DNA of 64,000 nucleotides from Bin55 sp963667455 (GTDB lineage: Bacteria; Pseudomonadota; Gammaproteobacteria; Pseudomonadales; Azotimanducaceae): assembly GCA_963667455.2 (NCBI GenBank), contig CAXXFR010000003.1, forward strand, positions 1 through 64,000, given 5' to 3'. The stretch's first letter is position 1. Every line of letters begins with the position of its first letter. This document shows, in pieces, positions 46,064 to 56,090 of this stretch. A program made the position numbers and the translations under genes. The notes beneath the pieces were generated by a model, which searched no databases, was not told the origin of the DNA, and saw nothing but the letters and a program-made list of their open reading frames with translations.

Positions 46064-47751
46064 CAGTGTGCTCCTGGAGCGTGGAAGGAAACTTCGTCTT
46101 GTGATCCAACAGGATTGGGCAGAATCGGCGGGAGTCCTCGCGAACTTGCTGTCTTCTGCACTTCAATCTGCGACACGAATATCGAAGGAGCAACTGCGGC
46201 AACGGGAACTCTTCCAGATTCCGCCCCGCACATTCCATTGAACACTTCATAGTCGGTCGAGCCTGCTTCGACTCGACTGAAAGTTGTCAGAGGAGTACCG
46301 ATCATGTTGACGCCGCGAACAAGCTCCTGACTGCCGTCGGTGTACAACCGATAGACAACATTTGGTGTAACTTGAAACGCGTTGGGCAATATGCGTTGCG
46401 TAACCGTGAAGCCACCCGAAATGTCGTCGAAGTACAAGCCAAACTCTTGGCCCTCATCTCGAACACGCTCAAGGAGCATTTCCTTCAGTTCTTCAGGAGA
46501 AATCGGATCTTTGACATCGACGAACATATTCGACTGTCGCGCAACTACAGGAAGTCCGTAGTTCTTGCGTCCATGACCATTTGAAGCAGGAAAACCATCC
46601 ATGGGCAGCCTCGACATTAGAAATCCCTTCAAAATGCCGTTCTCGATGACCGTTACTCGCTGCCCTTGCACTCCTTGATTGTCGTAGTAGTACGAACCGG
46701 TGAGGTGTATATCACCGAACTTTCGAACGTTTGGATCGAAGATCACGCTGAAATTCTCCGGCAATACCAGCTCGCCCAACTTGGCCTTGAACGTCTGACC
46801 TTCGTTCTCCGCCTTTTGACGATGGCCTTCGAGCCGGTGCCCAAGAATCTCGTGGAAGAAAACGCCGGATGCTCGGCCGGACAAGATTGCTGGTCCCGTA
46901 TACGGTTCAACAATCGGAGCAACCCGCATTTCGGCAAGGTTGGAGATGAGTTCATCCACATCGCTGAGCACCTCTTCGTCTGCGGGTAAGCCCTCCAAGG
47001 TCGTGGAGGTGTAGGAAACGTAGCGAGGCAGAACCATACCGTCGTCTGCTTTCGCTGATGCGCTAATTGACAGGCGATAGTACGGCTCGGAGACAAGGAT
47101 CTTGCTTCCGTCCGAATTGACGTACCACCTCGTCTCGACATCTCCAGTCAACGACACCTGATTGGAAATGATGTGACTAGCCCTCTTGAAAGGGGCTCCG
47201 TACCTGCGAACCTTGGTTCGAAAGGCCAACTGGTCCGCTTGCAGTACGTGAATGTCGGTTCGGAACTCTTCCTTGGGAGCTGACGAAAAGTCTCCGGACT
47301 TGTCGTCTTCCTCCACTCTGGACTGAACCGAACTCCGTACATCGCTCAACTGGGCAACAGCATTGCGAAAGTGAGTGTTGGTTGCATACCAAAGGGTGTT
47401 CTTGATCGCCAGTGGGCTATCCATCGAAATCGATGTAGCCCCACCCGCTCGACGCATTCCAAAGTGAGTGTTGTCCAATGCGGGTTCTCCCACCCGCAGG
47501 TCAACGTCCAGCACTCTGAAGGACGATTCGTTCTCGCCGCCAATCTCGCCGAACGAACCCGAAACGGAAAGCGTGACGTCCTGAGTGACTTCGTAGCTGA
47601 GGAAGTACGGAGGCTCCGGTTCGCCTTGCAGTACTTCATAAGAACGCGCCAATTCGTCGTACATCACGTCGAGTACATCGAACTCGGCGTAAACCTGAGC
47701 TCCCATTAACGCTAGACCCAAACAGATCCAAGATCCCATCAAACGTTTCAT
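46063..47751 (-). CDS. secreted TldD-like metalloprotease (pair 1)
   Basis: 562 residues with a signal peptide ('LMGSWICLGLALMGAQVYA'). The active-site motif HExxxH is intact: 'GVFFHEILGHRLEGHRQK' with His300, Glu301 and His305. The 'FNGMCGAESGRVPVAAVAPSIFVSQIEVQK' segment carries the cysteine that is the further zinc ligand in TldD. 'LSGRASG' before the motif and 'ILKGFLMSRLPMDGFPASNGHGRKNYG' after it are family hallmarks. The partner is the TldE-like protein directly downstream. Known TldD/TldE complexes trim unfolded peptides and mature some ribosomal peptides; the target of this exported version is unknown. Confidence 0.87.
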   Translation of the reverse strand: MKRLMGSWICLGLALMGAQVYAEFDVLDVMYDELARSYEVLQGEPEPPYFLSYEVTQDVTLSVSGSFGEIGGENESSFRVLDVDLRVGEPALDNTHFGMRRAGGATSISMDSPLAIKNTLWYATNTHFRNAVAQLSDVRSSVQSRVEEDDKSGDFSSAPKEEFRTDIHVLQADQLAFRTKVRRYGAPFKRASHIISNQVSLTGDVETRWYVNSDGSKILVSEPYYRLSISASAKADDGMVLPRYVSYTSTTLEGLPADEEVLSDVDELISNLAEMRVAPIVEPYTGPAILSGRASGVFFHEILGHRLEGHRQKAENEGQTFKAKLGELVLPENFSVIFDPNVRKFGDIHLTGSYYYDNQGVQGQRVTVIENGILKGFLMSRLPMDGFPASNGHGRKNYGLPVVARQSNMFVDVKDPISPEELKEMLLERVRDEGQEFGLYFDDISGGFTVTQRILPNAFQVTPNVVYRLYTDGSQELVRGVNMIGTPLTTFSRVEAGSTDYEVFNGMCGAESGRVPVAAVAPSIFVSQIEVQKTASSRGLPPILPNPVGSQDEVSFHAPGAH

Positions 47752-47781
47752 TTACCAATCTCCCTCAAGACTGCTAGACCA

Positions 47782-47814
47782 TACAGTCGCTGACAACAAG
47801 TCATTTCGACTGTA
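47782..47814. repeat. inverted repeat upstream of the tldD (pair 1) gene
   Basis: TACAGTCG (47782-47789) and CGACTGTA (47807-47814) form an 8-bp inverted repeat with a 17-base spacer. It starts 31 bases before the tldD-like ATG (minus strand), where an operator would sit. No regulator can be named. Confidence 0.35.
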
Positions 47815-47823
47815 CGTGAGAAT

Positions 47824-47852
47824 ATCCCACTTGCACTGTAGGCAAGTGGGAT
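47824..47852 (-). terminator. hairpin terminator between the two tld operons
   Basis: An 11-bp perfect stem (ATCCCACTTGC, 47824-47834; GCAAGTGGGAT, 47842-47852) with a 7-base loop lies 55 bases past the stop of the second TldE-like gene. On the minus strand a short A+T-rich run (ATATTC) follows; the plus side has TTTCTCTGTT. It separates the two TldD/TldE pairs into two transcription units. Confidence 0.6.
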
Positions 47853-47906
47853 TTCTCTGTTAACTGTGGGGCGTTCGCAAATCAGAACGCCTGACAATTG
47901 CGGAGT

Positions 47907-49703
47907 TTATTCTTCAGCCAGCGGGTGTGGAACCAAAGGCAACTTGGGCTTGGCACCACCGCCGGAGCGCAACGTCAGGTCTTCGAACAGCACATCCGGT
48001 GTGACAACAGAAATGAATGCACCTAGGCCACTGATGCCACCACCACCAAAGAGACCACCAAATATTCCTCCCATACCGCCGGACATTGGGTTCGCCATGA
48101 TGTCATAGTGCGAGACCTCCGCAGAGGCGGCGACAATGTCCTTCAAGTAGGAATCGGCGAAATTCGTGATTGTTACCGGTAAGACCGGAACTTCCGTTCC
48201 ATCAGGAAAGACCTTAACCACATCCAATGCCGGCATGATCTGAAGTCCGCCTGATCCGCCCATCATTTGCTGAGCGAGTTGCATGGACGCAGATGGATCC
48301 ATTTCCATGGTAGCAACATCGGCCAACTTGCGAATGACGACAGCGAACTCTTTGCCATTGTCACTTGCTATGCTGAACAACTCCGCTTTGAGATCCTCCA
48401 TCGACACTCCGTCTGAAGTCTCGATGAACAGATTGCCAGGCAATGGTTGTCCACCTCGACTGCTTCCCGACGTATTGTCGGAAATCTTGGTAGGAGCTCG
48501 GTTTGTCAACAAAGTCTTAAGCATGCCCCGAGTGACTAGCTCGGTGCGACGTGACGGCATGCCTTCATCATCCACAACATAGCTTCCAAGCAACGGACTA
48601 CCTTCGTATTCCGTTATCGTCGGATCGTTGACGACGCTAAATGATCGGGGCAACACTCGTGCATCGATCTTGTCGACAAACGGATTTCCACCTGCCGACA
48701 GACTTGCTCCGAGATTGGGATTGGAACTGGTCGGAATTCGTTGGTTGCCGAGTCGAGCGCTAAGAACTTGTCCCATCATTTCGCCCGCCGCCTGTCCAAC
48801 GAACAAAACCGGACCGTTGTAAGTCTCAAGAGTCTCTGCCGTTCGCAACGTCAACAAGCGTTCAGTCATTGCCACGGCATCTTTCTTCAAGTTGTCGATG
48901 TCCGGGAGATTCCAGCATTCATCAGCGTATGCGGAGATGCTGTCGGCGATTGAAGCGCCATCGGTCGTCTGGGTCTTCGCACCTGCCACTGCACGACAGG
49001 AAGCCCATTGATCTCGATTGAAATTCCCCTGCGAGTCCATGTACAAGCGCATGACCAAGGAAGCCGACACCGTTGCCGAAGAGGTTTGAATGTCTGGTTG
49101 CCCTACAAAAGCCTTGGAAAGATCGCCTGCAATTGCTGAGACAGCGTCAATGTTTGAACCTGAAGCAGGTTCGTTTCCCATGTAGGTAAATGGTTCTTCT
49201 TCGCTGAAGTCGTTGGGACGGTCCGTCTCTGTTTGTGCTTCAAGAGCTGATTTCTTAGCCGACAAATCCGCGACTGCCGACTTGTACGCTTCGTCGGTGG
49301 CAATCCAGATCTTCCTACGCATCTCGTCGTAGTTGTCCGTAAGTGGGAGACTTTCCACTCCTCCAAATCCAAACGAAAAGCCGCCTCCCATGTTTAGGAA
49401 GTTCGTGTTGTCCAACTCCGGCGAACCTACCCGCACTTTAACGGTCAGTGACCGATTACGGCCAGAAGAGGTCGACTCGTGTGCTCCCAATACATACTTG
49501 GCCGAGACATTGCTCGATTCTGTAACGGTATAGGAGATGAAATACGGCTTTGGCTCGTCTTCCAGCTGCAATTCATTCAGCGACCTGTCCATTTCGTCTT
49601 GCAGAGCACGGAGCAAAACATCGTCGTCAGCTGACTGTGCGGAGACGTAGCTTCCGAGGCCGAGTACCAGCAGAACCGATAAGAGCTTTTTGAAGCAACT
49701 CAT
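47907..49703 (-). CDS. secreted TldE/PmbA-like protein (pair 2)
   Basis: 598 residues with a signal peptide ('LLSVLLVLGLGSYVSAQ'). It is a paralogue of the 44357-46063 product: both share 'LRALQDEMDRSLNELQLEDEPKPYFISYTV' type starts and 'YNGPVLFVGQAAGEMMGQVLSARLGNQR'. The HExxxH motif is again absent (the aligned stretch is 'GQAAGEMMGQVL'). A Gly-rich insert near the end ('MGGIFGGLFGGGGISGLG') distinguishes it from pair 1. Its start overlaps the upstream tldD-like gene by four bases (ATGA). It is probably the stabilising subunit of a periplasmic TldD/TldE heterodimer. Confidence 0.83.
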   Translation of the reverse strand: MSCFKKLLSVLLVLGLGSYVSAQSADDDVLLRALQDEMDRSLNELQLEDEPKPYFISYTVTESSNVSAKYVLGAHESTSSGRNRSLTVKVRVGSPELDNTNFLNMGGGFSFGFGGVESLPLTDNYDEMRRKIWIATDEAYKSAVADLSAKKSALEAQTETDRPNDFSEEEPFTYMGNEPASGSNIDAVSAIAGDLSKAFVGQPDIQTSSATVSASLVMRLYMDSQGNFNRDQWASCRAVAGAKTQTTDGASIADSISAYADECWNLPDIDNLKKDAVAMTERLLTLRTAETLETYNGPVLFVGQAAGEMMGQVLSARLGNQRIPTSSNPNLGASLSAGGNPFVDKIDARVLPRSFSVVNDPTITEYEGSPLLGSYVVDDEGMPSRRTELVTRGMLKTLLTNRAPTKISDNTSGSSRGGQPLPGNLFIETSDGVSMEDLKAELFSIASDNGKEFAVVIRKLADVATMEMDPSASMQLAQQMMGGSGGLQIMPALDVVKVFPDGTEVPVLPVTITNFADSYLKDIVAASAEVSHYDIMANPMSGGMGGIFGGLFGGGGISGLGAFISVVTPDVLFEDLTLRSGGGAKPKLPLVPHPLAEE

Positions 49704-51424
49704 CGAACACCTCCGACGGCGTCAAATGATTGCTCTCCAGGCTTCCCAACAGGTGAAGGAAGTATCGGCGGAATGTCTCGCGAGCTATCAGCCTTTTGCA
49801 CTTCGATCTGACTAACCAGTATTGACGGAGAAACCGCTGACACTGGAACCGGTCCCGACTCTGCGCCACAGATTCCGTTAAAGATCTCGAAATCATTTGC
49901 GCCGGCAACAACTCGACTGAAAGTCGTGAGCGGAGTGCCGATTAGATCGACGCCACGTACCAGTTCCTTGGTCCCATCAGGGTATAGTCGATACACCATT
50001 ACGGGCGTGACGTTGAAGGCATTGGGCATCGTACGACCGGTAAACGTGAATCCACCGGTAATGTCTTCAAAATAGAGGCCAAAGGGCTTGCCTTCTTCTT
50101 CAACCTGCGCCAGCAGCATTCTTTCCAACTCCTCTGGCGTGTAAGCATCCTCGACTTCGACGATCAGGTTGGACTGTCGTGCAACGACCGAGGCACCGTA
50201 GTTCTTCCGTCCGTGGCCATTCGATTCTGGATACCCTTCGATGGGTGCACGAGACATCAGGAAACCCTTGAGAATTCCGTTCTCGATAGCAACTACGCGT
50301 TGCCCTTTGACACCTTCGTTGTCGTACTTGTAAGTGCCACTGAGCTTCGTGCCGTTCCACTCTTCAATCTCTGGATCGAAGACCACGGAGAACGTCTCCG
50401 GAAGCAGCTGCTCGCCGATCTTCTTGGCAAAAGTTTGCCCTTCAAATTCGGACTTCTGACGGTGACCTTCAAGGCGGTGGCCGAGAATCTCGTGGAAGAA
50501 AACTCCCGTTGCACGACCAGACAAAATCGCCGGGCCTGTATACGGATCGACAAGCGGAGCTTCACGCAAAGCTTCAAGATTGTTAACCATCTCATTGATT
50601 TGTACAAGAACTTTCTCGTCGTCCAATAGCTCTTCTGCACTCTGTGCTTCGAATGTGCGCACAAGCCTTAGAACCATGCCATCATCGGCTTTGGTAGTTC
50701 CTTGTACCACCAATCGATAGAAAGGACGCGAGACCGAGACCTTCGTCCCTTCTGAGTTCACGAACCAACGGGTCTCGACATCGCCGGAAATTCCTGCATA
50801 GCTATCCTCAACAAAGTCGGCCTCCGCGAACGGTCTGGTGTACTGTCGGACCTTATCACCCCACAGCTTCAAGTCTGCCTCGAGTGCGATCCTGTCTTCA
50901 GAATATTCGTTGGCTGGGGCTTTCGAGAAGTCTCCCGACTTATCCTCGGACTCAACCATGTTCTGCAATGCCGACTTGACGTTAGCAAACTGAGTGATTG
51001 CCGATTTGTAAGCACTATCGGTTCGATACCACAGGGTTGTGCGAAGTGCTTCTTCGTTGTCGATCGGCACAGTGCCCGGACCCGAGAAATCCAACAATCC
51101 CCCAAAGAATCCGCCGCCGGATACCTCACGGGTGTTGTCGAGCGAATAGTCCCCTACTCGCATGTCGATGTCCAAGTAGCGGCTTGTACCGGTACTTTCA
51201 TAGACAGTCTCACCAAAACTTCCCTGTACGGATGCCGTGACTTTCTCGGTGATTTCATAACTGATGTAGTACGGAGGTTCTTCCTCGCCTTGCAACGCTT
51301 CGAACGAACGATTCAGTTCATCGCTCATCACAGAAAGGGTATCTGCGCTCAGTCCGAACGAGAACGCCGCGGACAGTACACATGCTAGCGGCAGGAACCT
51401 GCCTTGAATGCGAAATCGATTCAC
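49700..51424 (-). CDS. secreted TldD-like metalloprotease (pair 2)
   Basis: 574 residues with a signal peptide ('LPLACVLSAAFSFGLSA'). The zinc motif is intact: 'GVFFHEILGHRLEGHRQK' (His311, Glu312, His316), and 'FNGICGAESGPVPVSAVSPSILVSQIEVQK' has the ligand cysteine. It is highly similar to the pair 1 TldD over its whole length, including the N-terminal 'DELNRSFEALQGEEEPPYYISYE'. This indicates a tandem duplication of the two-gene unit. It is the first gene of the leftward operon; its promoter should lie in the A+T-rich gap beyond 51424, which also serves the divergent ABC exporter. Confidence 0.87.
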   Translation of the reverse strand: MNRFRIQGRFLPLACVLSAAFSFGLSADTLSVMSDELNRSFEALQGEEEPPYYISYEITEKVTASVQGSFGETVYESTGTSRYLDIDMRVGDYSLDNTREVSGGGFFGGLLDFSGPGTVPIDNEEALRTTLWYRTDSAYKSAITQFANVKSALQNMVESEDKSGDFSKAPANEYSEDRIALEADLKLWGDKVRQYTRPFAEADFVEDSYAGISGDVETRWFVNSEGTKVSVSRPFYRLVVQGTTKADDGMVLRLVRTFEAQSAEELLDDEKVLVQINEMVNNLEALREAPLVDPYTGPAILSGRATGVFFHEILGHRLEGHRQKSEFEGQTFAKKIGEQLLPETFSVVFDPEIEEWNGTKLSGTYKYDNEGVKGQRVVAIENGILKGFLMSRAPIEGYPESNGHGRKNYGASVVARQSNLIVEVEDAYTPEELERMLLAQVEEEGKPFGLYFEDITGGFTFTGRTMPNAFNVTPVMVYRLYPDGTKELVRGVDLIGTPLTTFSRVVAGANDFEIFNGICGAESGPVPVSAVSPSILVSQIEVQKADSSRDIPPILPSPVGKPGEQSFDAVGGVR

Positions 51425-51892
51425 CTTAGTGGGTGCTCCAACTGTGGTTTGGTAGCGGTGATTTTAATTGATGGAGGGACGATTTTTAGATGAATGGCAA
51501 GAGCGCACTTGTGCTGGCAAACAGTCGTAACTCGAGACTCTTTGAGTGCTGGAGCATCGTCCCACAGCAACCAATTCGATCACGAATGTTGCCGCTGGCG
51601 GATCTCATCGGCGACCAGAGCTACTTCAATTGTGACACAAACTGATATAAATAGTAAATATATCAAAAATTTATAGCTTTATCCTAATAATAAAGATTAA
51701 CAAATTGAAAGCCAGATTGGCTGGTGCGAAACGTCAATATGGTCGCTCGCCAGCAATTCACACCGCAACTCGGCGGTACATTCGTGCGACTCTAGCGCGT
51801 GTGCTATAAACACTCCCCAAACGAAATGTACTCGCATGAGGGCGCGAGTGCAATTCGCTCAGTTCTAATTTCGCACTCTTGGGACATCCACA
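51425..51892. promoter_or_regulatory. A+T-rich divergent intergenic region
   Basis: 468 bases between the leftward tld operon and the rightward ABC exporter. The stretch 51641-51715 is strongly A+T-rich compared with everything around it and contains many TATAAA/TAATAA-like sequences. Just before it lies TTGTG-A-CACAA (51630-51640), an odd-centred inverted repeat that could be an operator half-pair. I see no coding sequence. It likely holds both promoters, but I cannot choose individual -35/-10 pairs with confidence. Confidence 0.4.
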
Positions 51893-53965
51893 GTGGCAGA
51901 TCTCTTTCAAGCACTCCTACGAACAGTTCGAGCATGGCTGGACCGTGTCATGGCCAGGTTTGCTGGATTCGGTCAAAAGTCCGTCGCCCGCTCATTGAGT
52001 GAAGCCGACGAGACACCCGATATCTCTTGGAAGTTGATCACGCGACTCATCGCACGATCCGTCCCATTCCTTCGACCCATGTTCTTGCACATCGCAGCCA
52101 TGTTCGGCTTTGGCGCGTTCCTCACGTTCTTGTTCACCTTCACAGGAACGCTTTCGGGTGACATGTGGAACAACAAGATGCTCATCAACGACAAGCTTCA
52201 GCCGGTCCAGGCATTTGTTCTGTTCGTCGATGAGACCTATGTCCGAGAAGAGTTCCTGACTGAAGAAGCGCAAATCCGAGTCGAAGCGGCCGGATTCGCT
52301 GGCGAAGACTTATCGGAGAACCAGCGCAAAACGGTCCGTAATCGAATGTTGGTTTGGTTCTTCGTGGGTGCGGTCACAGGGATCCTGTTGACGATGTTCT
52401 TTTCCTACTACGGAACCTGGGTGTGGCAAAACGTGAACCAGTACTTACGTGTGGCCATGGTGGAAAAGCTCGAGTACCTGTCGTTGTCGTTCCACCACTC
52501 CAACAGGTCGGGAGACGCAATCTACCGTATCTACCAAGACAGTTCGATGATCGTCAATGTTCTCGAGGAATGCGTCATCGGTCCATTCGAAACGCTTCGC
52601 GACATGACACTGGCTTTGGCATTTCTGATGGCATTCGACTGGCGCCTCGGAGTTGCAATGCTCATCGCATTCATTCCAATGTTCGCGTTAACAGTTTTGG
52701 CAACGCCGAAGATTCGTCAATTGTCGGTGTCCAACCGAGTCGCCAACAGTAACTTCACTTCTCGTCTGCAAGAGACATTCGCTTGCTTAAAAGTCGTGAA
52801 GGCGAATCAGGCCGAGGACATCATGATCAAGCGGTTCGACGTGGATTCGCAACGTGCGTTGGATGCCGCCCTGTACATTCGGTTCGGAATGGTGCTGCTT
52901 TCGCTGGCTGTCGGCATCATTGGAGGGTTGTTTGTAATCGGTGCTGACTACGTGATGGCGGGATGGGTAGTAGAGGAACAACCAACCAACGTACCAGCTT
53001 GGGCTGCAGCGTTCGTAGGTTTCGCCATTTGGAACTACGGTGCGTTCAATGCAGCACAGGAACGTATTGGGGAGCTGAACGGTCGCGGCCGAGGACTCGT
53101 CCGACTGTGGTGCATGCTCCAAGACCTCTTTATCGGACTGGAAAGGGCCTTCTACTTCCTCGACCTCGAGGCCAATGTCGTCAATCCTGAGAAGCCACTG
53201 GAATTTCCTAAGAGCGTGACAGACGTCAAATGGGACGATGTGCATTTCGAATATGACGAAGGTCAACCCGTGCTTCAGGGTGCAACCCTCGAATCCCGCG
53301 CCGGAGCTATCACTGCAATTGTCGGCACCACTGGATCCGGTAAGTCTACGCTCATGTCGCTTCTGTTGCGCCTGTACGACCCTCAATCAGGAAGTGTTCT
53401 CATCAACGGGACGAGCGTAAAGGAGTTCCAAATCGAAGAGATTCGAAAGAACTGCGCGATCGCCATGCAAAAGAACGTCTTGTTCACCGGTACTGTACGT
53501 CAGAACATTGCCTACGCCACGGCGGACGTTACGGACGACAACGTCAAAGAAGCGGCGAGAATCGCCTGCGCGGATGGCTTCATCGAAGAAATGGAAGACA
53601 GCTACGACAACTTGCTCGGAGAACGAGGCAGCAAACTCTCTGCCGGGCAGCGACAGCGACTCACCATCGCCCGAGCCGTCATTCGAAACACGTCCATTCT
53701 CATTCTGGACGAACCCACCGCTTCCTTGGATGCGGAGACGGAACAGCAGGTCTTGTCGAATCTCTCCGAGTGGGGCGAGGACAAGGTTGTGTTCATTATC
53801 ACGCATCGATTGAGCACGATTCAGAACGCTGATCAGATCGCGTTCCTGGACGATGGACAGATTCTTGAAGTCGGTTCCCATGATGAACTCATGGAGATTC
53901 CGGGTGGGAAGTATCGACAGTTCGTCGATGCGGAGATTCGTGGATCCGAAGGGGAGGTTGCGTAA
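51893..53965 (+). CDS. ABC exporter half-transporter 1 (TMD-NBD)
   Basis: 690 residues from a GTG start (an ATG at 51950 is a possible alternative). The membrane domain has about six helices, the first pair separated by an unusually long periplasmic loop (about residues 85-145, rich in charged residues). The nucleotide-binding domain has Walker A 'VGTTGSGKST' at about 480, ABC signature 'LSAGQRQRL', Walker B 'ILILDEPTASLD' with the catalytic Glu, and the switch His in 'FIITHRLST'. It is a type IV-fold exporter subunit (lipid, peptide or drug). It overlaps the second half-transporter by one base (TAATG), so a heterodimer is likely. The substrate is unknown. Confidence 0.9.
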   Translation: MADLFQALLRTVRAWLDRVMARFAGFGQKSVARSLSEADETPDISWKLITRLIARSVPFLRPMFLHIAAMFGFGAFLTFLFTFTGTLSGDMWNNKMLINDKLQPVQAFVLFVDETYVREEFLTEEAQIRVEAAGFAGEDLSENQRKTVRNRMLVWFFVGAVTGILLTMFFSYYGTWVWQNVNQYLRVAMVEKLEYLSLSFHHSNRSGDAIYRIYQDSSMIVNVLEECVIGPFETLRDMTLALAFLMAFDWRLGVAMLIAFIPMFALTVLATPKIRQLSVSNRVANSNFTSRLQETFACLKVVKANQAEDIMIKRFDVDSQRALDAALYIRFGMVLLSLAVGIIGGLFVIGADYVMAGWVVEEQPTNVPAWAAAFVGFAIWNYGAFNAAQERIGELNGRGRGLVRLWCMLQDLFIGLERAFYFLDLEANVVNPEKPLEFPKSVTDVKWDDVHFEYDEGQPVLQGATLESRAGAITAIVGTTGSGKSTLMSLLLRLYDPQSGSVLINGTSVKEFQIEEIRKNCAIAMQKNVLFTGTVRQNIAYATADVTDDNVKEAARIACADGFIEEMEDSYDNLLGERGSKLSAGQRQRLTIARAVIRNTSILILDEPTASLDAETEQQVLSNLSEWGEDKVVFIITHRLSTIQNADQIAFLDDGQILEVGSHDELMEIPGGKYRQFVDAEIRGSEGEVA

Positions 53966-56012
53966 TGAAGTTTTTCAAGAAACGAAATGTAGATTCTTCG
54001 GTCGACACCACCCAAAAGGATCATCGAATCCTAAGCGGATTTCAACGGATCGAACAGTTCGACGATCAGATTGATCTTGATTCCGAACTCAGTGAACGCG
54101 AGTCTCTACTCACGCTTCTGCGCGGTCTCAGGCTTGTCCGGCACGCGCCGGGCCTGTTTGCAGCGAAATGGTTCTTGAGTGCGGCAATGATCATTCCGGG
54201 ATTGTTCATCGGTTGGTTTGGAAAAATCGTCGTCGATCATGTAATCCTCGGCTATCCGCTGATAGCAGAAGAGGTGAATTTTCCAGCTCACATGGTTCCC
54301 CTTCTGCGACTCATGGAAGGGCTGGCACGGATGGAAATCATGGGGTTTGTTTTGATGCTGACCCTGATCGGCCTTTTCTTAATAGGTACTCGCGCAGAAG
54401 GAACAGGTGCGGGCCTGTATTCCGGCCGAGACACCGCGGGAAACGCCGAGAATCAAATCAGTTCAGGAGGTAGCGGAGCTGGAGGACTATGGGGAATAGT
54501 CGAATTCTGGGTGGACGTTCGGCTGACTCAACGCGTGGTCAACGGATTGCGTCGAAGCCTGTTCGTGCGGTTGATCAACTCTCGCATGTCGACTGTGGAC
54601 GACCAACGGATTGGTGATCGTCTGTATCGGGTGCTCTACGACACGCCGATGGTATACACGTGCATCACTGAACTAACGTTTTCACCATTTTTCGCATTGG
54701 TCGGATTGTTCACTACGCTTTATCAACTGCAGTCAACCTACGGGCATCTCACGCAGAGCATCCACCTCTTTCTGTGTGCTGTGATGTTTCCCATCACCGT
54801 GCTCGCCACCATTCCATTCAGCAAGCACATCCGACGTGTGAGTCAGAATCAGCGTGCCGCGGGTTCAGCGACTACCAACGCGATGGAAGAAGCGATGGAC
54901 AACATGACCGCCGTGCAATCTCTCGGTGGAATGAAAGAGGAGAAAGCACGCTTCGCCAAGAAGAGCGCTCACGCATATTGGCGTGAACGGCTCAACCTCA
55001 TTGTCTGGGTTGGAATTGGAATCGCCATTGAAATGGTTCAGTGGCCAATTGGTTTCTATCTCGCTTGGCTTGTCACAAATCTCGTAATCGAAGGCCAGAT
55101 GACTGTTGGCGACTTTGCAGCGCTCTTTGGTCTGTATATGGCTCTCCGAGGGAGCTTTTCGGGAATGGGACGCATGTGGGTCAATCTACAGGACCAAGCT
55201 GCAGCGGCACGGCGAATCTTTTCTTTCTCGACTACGAAGTCGACGGCGACAGGCACGACGACAAGACCGATCTCCCGGAAGTTCAAGAAAAACTCTCACT
55301 CACAACGTTTCCTACCAATACCCCGATGGCCGTCAGGCTCTCGATGATGTCAACCTAGAGCTCGATACCAACCAGCTTGTTGCACTTGTTGGTCCAACTG
55401 GAGCCGGCAAAACGAGCTTGGCATACATGATTCCGGGATTTTTGCGCCCCACCGAAGGTGAGGTTCGATTCGACGGGAACAACATCGACGATGCGAACAT
55501 TGAATCGCTACGGAATCAAGTTTCCTACGTCTATCAAGAACACATGCTCCTATCCGAGTCGATTCGTTCAAATCTCGCAGTGGCTAATCCAGAAGCCTCG
55601 GAACAAGAAATGCTGGAGGCACTTAGAGGCAGCGGGCTGCATGGAATTTGTCGAAGAGTTGCCCGATGGCATCGATCATGTACTTGGAAAGGCGGGAGAC
55701 ACTCTGTCAGTAGGTCAGCAACAGCGTCTCAGCATCGCACGCGGGCTCGTGAGAAACACCAGGATCCTTATTCTGGACGAACCCACTGCTGCACTCGATC
55801 CACAGACCGAAAACAACCTAGTCCAGACTCTCCGCAAACTCTCTGAGAGTCGGACTGTCTTAGTGATAGCGCACCGACTCTCGACAATTAGACGTGCTGA
55901 CAGCATCGTGTTTCTCGACAAGGGTCAGGTCATGGACGTTGGAGACCATGAGACGCTCATGCAGAAAGAAGACGGTCCCTACCGCCGATTTGTCGCACTT
56001 CAGGGTGGATAG
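53965..56012 (+). pseudogene. ABC exporter half-transporter 2, three frameshifts
   Basis: The membrane half reads normally to 'QDQAAAARRIF' near 55218. Then a missing T in the run 55219-55222, a missing base near 55300 and an extra A at 55625 break the frame. The restored protein (about 682 residues) has 'FLDYEVDGDRHDDKTDLPEV', 'HNVSYQYPDGRQALDDVNLEL', Walker A 'VGPTGAGKTS', signature 'LSVGQQQRL', Walker B 'ILILDEPTAALD' and 'VIAHRLST'. A Gly/Ser-rich insert (about 145-170) sits in a loop between early helices. All ATPase motifs survive, so these may be read errors. It pairs with the preceding half-transporter. Confidence 0.83.
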
Positions 56013-56090
56013 ATGGGCGGACGTCAAGACGTTCATGCCCTATTGACAGACCTATCGGAGCTAGTTTTGCGTTCTCAAGGGGAATGACGC

